DNA of 64,000 nucleotides from Orbilia blumenaviensis (Eukaryota > Ascomycota > Orbiliomycetes > Orbiliales > Orbiliaceae), in contig JAVHNS010000003.1 in the NCBI GenBank assembly GCA_036872755.1, forward strand, positions 806,001 to 870,000, read 5' to 3'. A program made the translations under genes and the position numbers. Of this stretch, positions 46,255 through 62,794 are shown piece after piece. Each line of letters starts with the position of its first letter. Within the stretch, counting starts at the first letter, position 1. A model generated the notes under the pieces. The model saw only the letters and a program-made list of their open reading frames with translations, had not been told where the DNA came from and did not search any database.

Positions 46255-49019
46255 CTACCGTGCCTTCTTGATAGCCGCATCGTTCAGTAATGTTTTCCAG
46301 TCGATGATGGCGCACTAAAACACTCCTATATTAGCATCCGTAGTGTCAAGCTCTGATTTTACTTGTACTGACCTTTCGATCCCTTATTGCAACAGCAAGT
46401 CTCCCTCCCTCTTTATCCCAACTCAAATCTTCCATGGTACTCTTGTCCGACAATGCATCTTCTCCTGGCTTCCCGTCATACATTCCAACCAACTGTCCTG
46501 TCTCTGTGAGCCAAATCATAACCAGCAGATTCTGAGCCCCCGCGGCCAGGTATTTCCCATCGGCTGTGAAAGAGAGGGCGTTGACCGGTGATTGCATGTT
46601 AAGAACATGCAAACATATCCTACTTTCGATATTCCAGATTCGAACACTTCCGTCCGCGGAGGACGACGCGAGGAGAGAGTCGGGTGATGTGCTACCGAGG
46701 GACAATTGAAGGAAACTTATTACATCTTGATGTCCCTCTAGCATACCCACTGGTTTTAATTGAGTAGGTTTCCATAGCTAAATAAGGCAAAATGCAAAGT
46801 TAGATATCGCCACGGGGATTCAGCTATAAGAATTTCTAGGTGCATACCATTATCTTCCCGTCTTCGCCTCCTGTAGCGAAGATTTCATGGCCACCGCTCC
46901 AAATAACCGAACTGACGTTCTTATGTGCATCATGTCCCTCATACTTGACGATAGAATCGAGGTGTGGTCCGTTTTCTAAGGGCAATGCCAAGTCGAACTT
47001 TTCGACTGCGCCGTTATCTCCCACAGCAACAATAGTGTTTTCGTCGATCCAATCTGCATCTAGAGACGTAATCCTCTCGCTTGCGCCGTTTCCACCAGAC
47101 AATTCGCATTGCTTCTTCAGCTTCCCTGTTATCGCGTCCCAAACATTTACCTTACTATGCCCGTCGATACTTAAGAGGAGAGAATGCATTGTCGGGTGAA
47201 ACTTGAGGGTCAATATAGGCGCGCGATGCATCTTAAGCGACTGCCGCAGTCGTCCCTTTTCATCCCAAATCTTAATCAGGCCGTCCCAGGACGCTGTAGC
47301 CAAATGTTCGCCATTATCGCTCCATGCTATCATCGACATCTCTTCATCAAGCTGTTGAAATAGGACAAGGTCGCTGATATTCCTGTTAGGTGTAAATAGA
47401 TCCTCGCCGAGGTTGAACATATGGCATGTCTCTAGCGATACTGCTAGAGTGTTGTTATCAGCGGGACTAAATCTGCAATTCCTTGCAGTAGAGTCAAGGG
47501 AGGCGTCCATAGGCGAAAGATGGTAAACTCCCGTCGATTCATGATCCAGCTGGATGTACTCGTCTGCCTGGACACCAATACTGCTCCCGATAGTTGCTCT
47601 AACCTCTTCGGAGGTGGTGTCGGGTAGGCTGATTCCATCGATCATCATAGCGTCCTCGCCAACCGCGGCAGCTGCAGTCCTCGCCCTCTTAGTTCGTTGA
47701 CTGTGTATGCCATTTAGTTCGGGAGCCATTGTTGTGGCGATCTCGTGGCTGCGTTTAATGGGAGTTACGGTCCCATTTGTTTGTGGCGGTTCACGCAGCA
47801 GCTCTGCCTTTTGTGCTTCTAACTCGATAGATACGCCGTTCGATTCCTCTTGCGGCTGTGGCGCCGGCGTTGGATTTGTCATTTCCACATCGCCGGCCGC
47901 ATCTTCCATGGGTACGTCAGTTGATGATGGCGCTGCTGCTGGTTCTTCTTGAACGTTGGCTGGCCCGAAGTAAGAGAAGACCTTCGTCGATCCTACGGTA
48001 CCATTCTATGCGGGTGTTAGTCGGTACCTGGATCTTGTGGGGCGCGAAATAAAAGAATTACCTCGTATATAGATGCCTCCACAGCTAGATACTGGAGGCC
48101 TTTCTGGATTATATTTATTAAAGCACCGGGCTTGACCCAATTTTTGAATTTCCCTTCGAGGTGCTGTGCCCTGCAATCATCTTGGAAGGAGAACGTTGAC
48201 TTTTCAAAACCTGTTCGATAAAAGGTGACCGGTCAGCACACAAGTACGTCAACGCACAGATCGAGTATACCATCAGATCTATGGGCCGCGAAATAATGTC
48301 CGATGTATCTGATCGGACATGGGCACTTGTATCTGCAAGTAATAATAAGATCGGATCCATACCTGATTCCTGCAGATAGCTATTGAACACATGACATTAG
48401 CGTGGTTCTGGGTTGTGGTGTCGGGTAGCAGGGCAAACGGGAACAAGGTTTCGCCTCAAGAACAGAGACAGCGGAGCATGTCCAACCGGTTCCTCAAAAC
48501 AGGGCCAAGGAAATCTCATGCATGCGGACAAACAGAACAAATTTCAAGAAAAATAAGCAAATACGAAGCAAGGGTCCCACCAGGTTGAAAAATTGGCGCC
48601 AGTGCAGCAAGTCACAAAGAAAACCAAGTCGTTCTGTTTTGCCTGGGGTTTGGCAGCACGAAGAGACCTGCTGTCCTGCAAATCGGGGAGTTGCGGGTTC
48701 TCGGTGCATTTTTTCAATGTTTTTCAAGCCCCAAATGAGGCTCACCGATCATGCGGGAATTCGGGATTTGGCGATATGGTCGTCGTCAAAAGCCTCCGCG
48801 GATTCAATGTAGATTTGAATGCATGCGAGATCCTCCAGTTGCGGAGGGCTTTCTGTGCACCCGTTTCGCCTCCAACTGCCCGCATAAAACAGTCCCACAG
48901 ACTGATAGGATTGTGTTTGAGAGCAACAGGGCACTTGAAAGGAGTTGCGAAACATCGAGATTGATAACTTACCGCCATACTAAGTAGTTGACCTGCTCAG
49001 AGGTCAGTGGAGCCGACAT
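46255..49019 (-). CDS. LisH-WD40 protein, TBL1/Sif2-like corepressor subunit
   Basis: Six exons (49019-48973, 48379-48363, 48210-48062, 48005-46848, 46777-46373, 46314-46255) give 611 residues. The N-terminal LisH motif (LTSEQVNYLVWRYLQESGF then STFSF) is assembled from three exons, one of only 17 nt. Next comes an F-box-like stretch (GALINIIQKGLQYLAVEASIYE). An Asp/Glu/Pro-rich linker with TKRARTAAA precedes at least six WD40 units, e.g. HLATASWDGLIKIWDEKGR, KVNVWDAITGK, EIFATGGEDGKIM, LASSSADGSVRIWNIE and YLAAGAQNLLVMIWLTETGQ. This architecture is that of TBL1 (NCoR/SMRT complex) and yeast Sif2 (Set3 histone deacetylase complex), nuclear corepressor scaffolds. Intron 1 is 593 nt, the longest intron inferred here. 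Confidence 0.92.
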
Positions 49020-54706
<5,687 letters not shown>

Positions 54707-55128
54707 ACTCCACCATATCCAGGTTATAAGAGTCAACGGGAATAGATCCCCGGGGGAGACATTACAAATATCCCCATAGATTTCTCACTAGAGTATACAT
54801 CATATCTCTAGAAGCAACATTTTCATTAGGTGTACATTTACAAAGCTGTTTGAAACGTATAAATCAAAAGTTGCTGATCAAATATTTCCGAGATCTTCCT
54901 TTTCTCTTTATGTGATGAAAACGTACGTAGTGATTGTAGATACACTCAGCAGCACCACGGGATATGTGTTAATACTCCAAGTTCTAACCATCAATCCAAA
55001 ATACAACAAGCTCAACATAAACACCCAAGACCAACTATGCATCTAAAACCCAAACATTTGTGCCAACAGAAGAAGAAAGGTGGGCGTTACAAGGTGTAGT
55101 AGGCACCACTATCGCGATAGACAGTACA
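54707..55128. other. Convergent intergenic region
   Basis: 422 bp between convergent stops, AT-rich, no feature recognised. Confidence 0.5.
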
Positions 55129-57303
55129 TTAGTCGGTGGGAACCACCATAGGCAAAACGCTAGTAAAAGTCGTACAACCCTGAAGACTAGGTTCCCAACT
55201 AGCCGCTAACTCTTTGAACCCCGCAGATTGATACAGGTAGAGTGTAGTATGTGTGGGCACATCACTATCCGTACAGATCCAGAATGTATCCCGCCCTTCA
55301 TAACCCTCGCCTTGCAAAATCTCCTTCGCTGGGAGCAGGTATCCGTCAGCATAGTCTAGGTATAAAAGTTCTACAGCGGTCTGAACCGGTATTTCAGCCG
55401 GAGTCCCCCTGCGAGGCCTCGGGGCAGCGTCAAGAGCAGAAACTGGCAAATCCTCGGCAGCATCTTCACCCCGTTTAGAATAAGCAGAACTACCCATCAA
55501 GACCATTTTCACCTGATATGCCGAAATCACACTCGACAACTCCGCATTCCCAATAACGGATGTGGAAACCTGCCAACCAAAAGTATTCATCAGATTTCCA
55601 GACCGAAGCTGCTGCGTGACGATGAGCGCATTTCGAGTGCCTCCAACGAAGGAAACCCCCCAGGCCTGTTGTGTAGTCCTGGTGTTGATCTCCAGGCCAG
55701 TGTTGGGAATTGTGGTATCACCATTAGGGTCCTGGGTTGCGAAGATGAAGAATTGGGTGTTGGTAGCTATTCCAGCAACTTCTGCACGGAAGATACCGTT
55801 CGCATGTATGGTGCTGATTATCAATTCTGCGCTGTTTGTAATGCTGGTACTTGATACTGTTGTGGTTAAAATGCTAGTAAAGGTACTAGCTCCCGCAGTT
55901 TCAACGTATAGGACGGACGTGACACTTGTAGATATCTCAGTCGAGGTTTGGGGAGCCGTAACTGCGCTAGAACAGCCAGCTCGAAGTTCCGCAGTTGGGA
56001 ATGATTTGAGGGCATCTGGGGTTTCTATGGCTGTCGATGTCTGGCGCTCGGTGATAGGGCTGCTAACATCCTTGTAACTAACATATTCCCAAACCAGAGA
56101 CGCGGGACTTTTCTCTATTTCTTGCTTCTTCCTCTTAATCATTCGCCTTGGAGGTTTTATTGCGGTAGCAGTTTGTACGTCGAGGGATCGGCCTTTAGAG
56201 GTGGATATTTCAGTGGTTATATCTGTTGTAATATCCGTGGATTCTCCAATAAAAACTGATGTACTGGTACTTGTTGCAATGGAAGATATATCCTCCACGG
56301 TCGATATGACTGTGCCCAAATACCCCAGAAACAAAGAACAAAAGCTTTGTAGTTTCAGTGAGGTAATGATATCGTATGCAAGGATAGACGAAGATACTGT
56401 CGAAGTGGTGCCGGTTGCACTTGGATTATTAGTGCCGGTGCCGGTTGAAGAACCGATATTATTACTAGCTTGGGTTGTAGTAGTGGTGCCTGTGCTGGTT
56501 GGTCTTGCAGCAGTAACGGTCCCGCTGGTACTCGCCCACGTCAACGGTAATCTAGTGAATTCCTGAGGAACACTACTTCCCAATCTAGCCATTTTCATGA
56601 GGAAGTGGGTTCCGTTTTGCTGTTGGACATATAGGGTATAGTTATTACCGCCATTTTCCAGCCTTAACTCTTTGCCCTCGAAATAAAATCTTTCAGTGAC
56701 TCCCAAAGCCGCCGCAACTTCTGGCAATGCAGCTAATATGTTTCCCCAATCCAATAGGTCATCTTGTCGCTTTCGAGATTGAGCGAGAGTGCTGTTTTTG
56801 CGATAAAGTAGGTTTTTGATAGGCTCCTCGAGGGTCAAAAGCTGACCGAATTCATCAAGTGAAAATCCAATACCCGCAGCAATTTCTATGTTTGTTAAAA
56901 AGACATCCCGGGCTCCGCCTAGCACAGCGAAATACCCAGAGAAGTTCCCGCTACCCTCTAGGAAAAATAGTGAGGGAGCCGGACCACTCGTTGAGGTTGT
57001 CGTTGACGTCGTTAATCTAGTGGTCGTAGCCCTTCTAGAAGTGGTACCGGTGCTACTTGTACCAGTCGAACTAGTGCTGATTCTAGAAGCATTGGCTGTC
57101 GAGTTATAATTACTCTGGGGTAGCCAGCCGACGTTTTCACACAGTGGAAGAGGGTTACCGTTGCAAGAACCCGTGATCGTCGACGTAACCCGCGTAGTTA
57201 GGTACGTTGTAATCGTGGATTGGGAGTATGCTAATTTCGTCCACAAAAGACAGAGAACTTGGGTTACCAGGAATGATTGGCTGGATAAACCCGACTTCAT
57301 CAT
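55129..57303 (-). CDS. Secreted Ser/Thr-rich protein of unknown function
   Basis: A single open frame of 724 residues. It begins MMKSG and has a signal peptide (FLVTQVLCLLWTKLAYSQS, cleavage about residue 28). A short Cys pair (TGSCNGNPLPLCENVGW) and a Thr/Ser-rich linker of about 35 residues follow. A globular segment (FFLEGSGNFSGYFAVLGGARDVF... to about residue 245) is followed by Thr/Ser-rich tracts. Then comes a second Ser/Thr-rich beta-like region repeating VETAGASTFTSILTTT-type strands, and a C-terminal part with WICTDSDVPTH. Composition suggests an O-glycosylated cell-wall or extracellular protein. Dibasic RMIKRKKQE near residue 390 could be a processing site. No GPI signal or transmembrane tail is seen. 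Not recognised beyond fungal proteins of this general plan. Confidence 0.8.
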   Translation of the reverse strand: MMKSGLSSQSFLVTQVLCLLWTKLAYSQSTITTYLTTRVTSTITGSCNGNPLPLCENVGWLPQSNYNSTANASRISTSSTGTSSTGTTSRRATTTRLTTSTTTSTSGPAPSLFFLEGSGNFSGYFAVLGGARDVFLTNIEIAAGIGFSLDEFGQLLTLEEPIKNLLYRKNSTLAQSRKRQDDLLDWGNILAALPEVAAALGVTERFYFEGKELRLENGGNNYTLYVQQQNGTHFLMKMARLGSSVPQEFTRLPLTWASTSGTVTAARPTSTGTTTTTQASNNIGSSTGTGTNNPSATGTTSTVSSSILAYDIITSLKLQSFCSLFLGYLGTVISTVEDISSIATSTSTSVFIGESTDITTDITTEISTSKGRSLDVQTATAIKPPRRMIKRKKQEIEKSPASLVWEYVSYKDVSSPITERQTSTAIETPDALKSFPTAELRAGCSSAVTAPQTSTEISTSVTSVLYVETAGASTFTSILTTTVSSTSITNSAELIISTIHANGIFRAEVAGIATNTQFFIFATQDPNGDTTIPNTGLEINTRTTQQAWGVSFVGGTRNALIVTQQLRSGNLMNTFGWQVSTSVIGNAELSSVISAYQVKMVLMGSSAYSKRGEDAAEDLPVSALDAAPRPRRGTPAEIPVQTAVELLYLDYADGYLLPAKEILQGEGYEGRDTFWICTDSDVPTHTTLYLYQSAGFKELAASWEPSLQGCTTFTSVLPMVVPTD

Positions 57304-57383
57304 GTCTGTATTAAAATTTAGTTGCCTATGTCGATTTAAAGGTATAGTCGAACGTCGAGGTCAAGAGGTACCGATATCACGGC

Positions 57384-57420
57384 CTATATTGTACAGGCCC
57401 ATAGGCCTACAATATATAGA
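57384..57420. repeat. Imperfect inverted repeat upstream of the secreted-protein gene
   Basis: CTATATTGTACAGGCC is followed after a 5-nt spacer (CATA-type loop) by GGCCTACAATATATAG, whose reverse complement CTATATATTGTAGGCC matches the left arm apart from two small insertions. It sits 80-115 bp upstream of the start codon of the gene ending at 55129, so it could form a hairpin in its 5' UTR. Confidence 0.5.
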
Positions 57421-58943
57421 ACCGGTTATTTTATTATCTAGAGTTTATACATGGACGCTAAACCACCCATGTCTAATATTACATGCCCTGTCAGTTAAAC
57501 GCGCTTGTCTTCAGAAATAATTGTATGGCGACATGCTATAAGTCATCTATAGATGTCAACAGACCTGGGGATCCCGTCAAATTCGACGTTTATGAATTCG
57601 AATGAGAGCTTTGAAATAGATCATGGCGGCTTTTTTTATGGTCGATAAGTGCATCATACACCTAAGTTTGACTACGAGGCTGTTATGCGTCTTATCATTC
57701 CTGAAGGAGCTAAAGCTGCACGGCATGTCGGGGCCATATAGTTCGTGTTAGACCGCCGCGCACTCGCACATGGGCTATTTTGGCGGTTGCCTATTTTGGG
57801 TCGTTGACCAAAAACGTGTTGTAGATTGTTGTAGATTTTGGCTGGGTTTTGTCAATCGATGAGCAGCACAGTACAGTCATCCCAGCTCTATCCTGACTCA
57901 CCTTGCTACCGAAGCGTCGTATACTACGAGACTAATTCTGACCATAGCTAGTAGGTATCTGCCTAGGTAGGTACTTATACTACTAGTATTTACCAGGCCT
58001 AACTAGTACTTGGATATAGCCGGGATCACTGACGAAGGAATATTGGGATTCTAGTCTAACTACCTACTTATTCATAATTGTCTAGCCAAATCGAAACCTG
58101 TATATAATATCGTCTCAAAATATTTAACATGTACATGTGACCACGAAGAAAGGCCCAGAGGGTTAGTATACATTATGATTATAACATCATGTTGAAAGTG
58201 AGTTTCTTTTATCTAAACTTATCTGTATGGTTATGACTACAGAGGTAATTACGATATATCTCAATATAAAAGAATACTAAGCTAAGTAGATACCTATATA
58301 TACAATATCACTATATGCAGGACAACCGCTTTGGCGCTAATTATCCATGCGCATCTAGTTCACTATCGATGTCCATCTGTGTCGAGAAAGCACCAATTCG
58401 CCCGCGGCTGTTAGCGCCCGATCCGGCACCTACGTCCGCAGGTAGCCACTACCCTGATCATCTGGTATTAAGTATTTAAATACTTTCTGAGTTAATTTTG
58501 ATTTAATTTTTTGGCTTCTTTTGACATTACTATCTCATGGAGTTATGTATCTAACTCGTAATGTGATTGAATCACTGGCGCTTATGATCGATATCTCGCT
58601 CCTGTCTGTATATATAGTATACCTAAGTATACACACGGTAAAGGTATGTTGTAGGCTTGGTAGAACGTTTCCATGGTTAAAGCGAGTCTGTGAACAGTTT
58701 AGAGAAGTAATCATTTCTCGGGTCAACCAAGGAGCCCTTGCGCAATTGATCAAGTTATCTTCCAGATTTAACTGTTTGTCTAAAGCCATAACAATATATA
58801 TGCCTCTGGGATTCCTCATCCATGATAGTTTATCGATATATCTGAGGTATCAATATATCAACATACATATTCACACAGATTCGCGAACAGCGCACCGCAT
58901 ACCTAACCACCCAGGGCCCTTTCTCGGGGTGGAACCACAGCTT

Positions 58944-59165
58944 CTAGGTCCCTTTCCCAACTACTGCTTTCACTTTACAGACCATCAATCCCTGGTCTGT
59001 ACCATCGACTGTTCGATGGATTTCGATAACTACGCCGTCATTGAACTTAATGTTCTTTATGGTTGGCTGGTGCTCCTTGCGGTAATGGGCGACAAGAGCG
59101 CCCTTCTTGGGGAATCCCTGACCACACTTGTTACACCGGTGGCTCCCTTGTACAAGGGCAGCCAC
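58944..59165 (-). pseudogene. C2H2 zinc-finger fragment, probably incomplete gene
   Basis: An ATG-started 73-codon frame contains one good C2H2 finger, CNKCGQGFPKKGALVAHYRKEH (C-X2-C-X12-H-X4-H). It continues with VVIEIHRTVDGTDQGLMVC, a layout like the start of larger fungal multi-finger proteins where a second finger would follow. The frame stops 10 codons later, and no second zinc finger or downstream exon could be joined. A further minus frame upstream (59438-59175) shows no motif. Either a relic, a short gene, or the first exon of a gene I failed to assemble. Confidence 0.35.
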
Positions 59166-60770
59166 TCCTCTAGATCATATTTTTGATCTCTGCCCTAAAT
59201 GACCACGGGATTTGCCCCGGGGTGCTACTGGTATCGAGCGACCCCGCCACTGTTTTAAAAAAGGCTTTGGAGCGTGAGAATGTATGCCACCCCGAAGCAT
59301 TGAGTTCCGTGGCCATGGTGAAAACCACCCCTCCCTTGTTTCTTTGGGAGACTCGAGGTAGTAGTCTTTATTCATGTCGTTCGCTGACAGTATCTTTAGA
59401 GGCATCATGGGATGGTCTCTTATATCGGGAACGCACACGGACGCATTAGCCCACTGCGTCTGTTATCACCTCTCACAGTGATAATTATAATTTCGAGGCG
59501 CTAAGTACCCTTGTGATTCCTCTCGTTAATGTAGGGGGCGGTGTACTGCCGTGGGTTCATCTTTGCATATGTCCGAGGCCAACATGGCCATCGGACTTGA
59601 CCCCAACCATCTGGTTGTGAGCTTGAAAGGTAGTCTATCTAAGTTCTACCCATTAGTATATATCATTGTTGATTCTGTTGGGACATGGAAAGATTGTATA
59701 TACCTGCTCCATCCCAGCGCAGCTATAGCGATGGACTGTCGTCAAACAAAGGGTCAATTCCGTTATGGCACGCGATATCGCAATCCCCGAGAGGCTGTGG
59801 TAGTTATTAGTATATAGAAGATCGATATGATAGTTAGTGACTTATGCATACTTTTAGGATTGATAATGGCCAGGGGAAGACCGCCTCCCAGATGAGAGGA
59901 GCGTATTATTGATGATGGGGCCGTCGCGTCGAGGGTTTGTTCGGTGGAGAAGGAAATAGATGGAGGAAGGAGGAAGAAAATGCTGAGAGATTGAGTATTT
60001 ATACTCGGCCATGGTAAGTTCGATATCAGAAACGACAATTAGACATAGGTTCACGAATCTATGAAAGGTAGCTCGGCTTCAAGCTGGGTTCCTCGACCGG
60101 TAGCAGGTTGTAGAATAGGCAAATGGTTTAAGTGGATTTAGATATTATGCAAGGTATACGGGTTCGGTCTGTGGAGGGCAGAGTAGGTCATAACGATTCA
60201 CTATTATGAAAAGTTTATATCGCGGGTATAGAAGTCGAGACCCATTAATGATGATGATACGACCTCACGGGCACAGGGGGAGGCTGCTCTCTACCCTTAT
60301 CAGAGTTTCTACTATGTTGCAATGTGCGCACTTTAAAGGGCTACCAAGGCAAGTGCATGTATCTCGTATCTTCTTCCATTCATAAAGTCGTCTGCTTCTC
60401 TCTGCTCTCAGTAGTATAGTCTAGATCTCCTTTAAGGCACTCCTTCTAGCCAGATCTTTCCAAGCAACAGCCACCATTAAATGTTATCACCACCCATTCC
60501 ACCGTCTCCATCATTCCATAAAGGTTGTAAAAATCGTACAAGAGAAAGAAAAAATAGGGAAGGAAGAGAAAGGGAGAAAAAAAAGGCTAAACCGCGAATG
60601 CAAGTTCAAAGAAAAGAAAATAATAGAGAAGAAAGAAATCATGAAGTAATAATACTAGTAGTAGCAGTAGGTATCAGGAGTTCCCAAAAAATATGAAATT
60701 AAAAACTCAAAACACCGGAGAAGATGCTTCCATCGCTTTTTTTTCTTTTCGTTCCACTTCTACTAGCCAG

Positions 60771-62008
60771 CTAGGATTGTCCTGAACGGCTTCCTCCAGC
60801 TTCTCCATCCTCCGGTGTGAAGCTCGTGCCTCCTAATACCTCACCACCACTCCTTCCACCAACTGTTGTAGCAGCCTGTAGTCTCTGATCCAAGACCTTC
60901 AAAGCCAACGCTCTTCTTCTTTCAGCCTCCTGTCTAGCTGCGGATAGTCGTCCACCTGGGGGGCCTAGAATCCCAGCGAATCCCCCGACGCCAGCTGTAC
61001 TTTGCGCTACAACCCTGTTATTCCCCGCCTGCACATCTTCATCCGAGAAGGGTGTGCAAAGCTTCATTGCTACACAAGCTGCGTAAATGGCGTTTGTAAT
61101 GGGGGAGATGAGCGGGTACATTCTATCTGGGAAGAAATGTGCGAATGCAAACGTTTCTGAGGCATCGCCACGGAGGGAGGTGGGTTGGGAAGTCGAAAGG
61201 TCGACGTATTGTTTCTTGAAGAATCGGAGATAGATCCAGGATGTTAGGAAGCCGTTAATAGCGAGGATGGCAGCGACATCGGTGCCGATTATTAGGCCGG
61301 AAATGAAAGTGAAGAGGAGGAAAAGAGCGGGGAAGTGCTGGAATCAATGGTCAGTACTTATCCGTGAAGGGACGATATAAAGGAAAGACATACCTTAACT
61401 CGCATCTTAATGAGGCCTTTGAAGAGTGTAACAGTATGCTCTGGAACCAGCTGCTTGAATGCCACCAAGAAACCCGCTTGGAAAGCGACACCACCACAGA
61501 TAGACGTGAAGCTATAAATCATTATTAGCATATGATCTTACCTCTCCTCCTCACAGCCAATTGATGCATCAACTTACTTCCTCTCTAGATTCCCTGTAAC
61601 AGCATACCAGATCACATAAACCCCCAATGCGACTATATTGCTGACGACACTGACGACACCCAAGAACTTTGCAAACTCCCTCCCTCCCCAGGCTCTCTCT
61701 AGGTACTTTCCTCCATAGAAGAACGTAGCGAGGGTAATAACGAGTGTGAAGATATTCGCCTCTACGAAAGATGCCGTCACCAGTGTCCACGGGTATATTA
61801 TGCTGAGCGCCGGAACGACCGTCAAATACTGAATCCGTGTCGAAGCCAGGAATTCGGGCGGAGGAGAACCGAGGGGTGCAGCATTGTTATTTGCAGCTGC
61901 GCGGGAGACCCAGGCACTGTATCGGAGGGCGCCGGCGATGAGCGACAAGCAGAGCTCGACGACGATGATGGCCCGGGTTAGGGGCGGAAGGTTGATCCGG
62001 GCCGGCAT
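60771..62008 (-). CDS. TMEM115/rhomboid-like Golgi membrane protein (DUF1751)
   Basis: Three exons (62008-61578, 61511-61394, 61337-60771) encode 371 residues. The family is related to rhomboids without protease activity; human TMEM115 is a Golgi protein involved in retrograde transport, and yeast has YOL107W. Conserved blocks visible: an N-terminal helix TRAIIVVELCLSLIAGAL, YPWTLVTASFVEANIF, FYGGKYLERAWGGREF, the helix VVSNIVALGVYVIWYAV, then CGGVAFQAGFLVAFKQLVPEH and ALFLLFTFISGLI. A cytosolic Gly/Ser/Arg-rich tail of ~120 residues follows. Five to six membrane segments are expected. The ATG at 62008 is the first Met upstream of the first helix. The rhomboid catalytic Ser/His pair was not seen. 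Confidence 0.88.
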
Positions 62009-62794
62009 TTATGAAGGGATGCGTTCGTCCCTTCTTCCCAAGGGGGCTCCGATACCTTCTTTTTGGCTTTTTCGTGGAGAGACGCTATTGAAGTTGGAAG
62101 CCGAGATCTTGTTGGACGGTTGTATCCGTGGCGTGGCTTTTCGGGAGATTTTTTCTTTTTTCCTTGCTTTTCCTTGCTTCCCTTTCTTGGAATTCTTGGA
62201 TTGAAGCCACAAGGATGGAAGAAGAACTTGTGTGAGACGGGAGGCTGCGTGGATCAGCGCATTTGAGGACGAGGGATGCGATGAATGGACGTAGGACGAA
62301 GACGCGGAGATGATTTGGACAGAAGTCGCACAGCGTTGGAACTAAAGAAGGGGAAGATGTTGGAAAGGTTTCGAGGTCTCGTCTGACCGTTTCAGCCACA
62401 CACAAAAATGGTCGCCACAGACCTGCATCTGGTTAATATATATCACCTTCCGGACCTGATAGATTGACTGCTAGAGAAGTATCACGATGAGATACTATGT
62501 AGGCAATATCAATGCATTGTGGGTGGGGAAATATAGATTTCCATATATTTGAAGGGCGTATGTGCATTAAATGGTAGTTTATTATGGAATAGATGTCTCC
62601 AAATATGTATAGAAAAGTAGGTAGAAAAGAGACCCGCCAAATCAAACAAGGAAAGCACAAAGCTTGCGAAGAAGATTTGAAGATAAAGAACGAAGACTCC
62701 AAACAATTATGTACCGGCTCCGAAATCACTATTAGTAAAACCTCATCTGACTGATGGTATGATATGATACTGGTATGGTATGTAGTAGATATAC
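62009..62794. other. Intergenic region
   Basis: 786 bp containing the promoter of the TMEM115-like gene and the 3' flank of the mannosyltransferase gene (both minus strand). Short frames here are unsupported. Confidence 0.5.

Larger units (their letters stand above)
57304..60770. other. 3.5 kb gene-poor region
   Basis: Between the secreted-protein start and the TMEM115-like stop. It is AT-rich with scattered short frames. The only protein-like signal is a C2H2 finger fragment on the minus strand near 59.1 kb. A possible hairpin lies at 57384-57420. No transposase, reverse transcriptase, LTR or RNA gene was recognised. Confidence 0.5.

Noticed and set aside
58521..59186. 221-codon plus-strand frame
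   Set aside because: Composition is that of AT-rich non-coding DNA, and its 3' part is antisense to the C2H2 finger frame.
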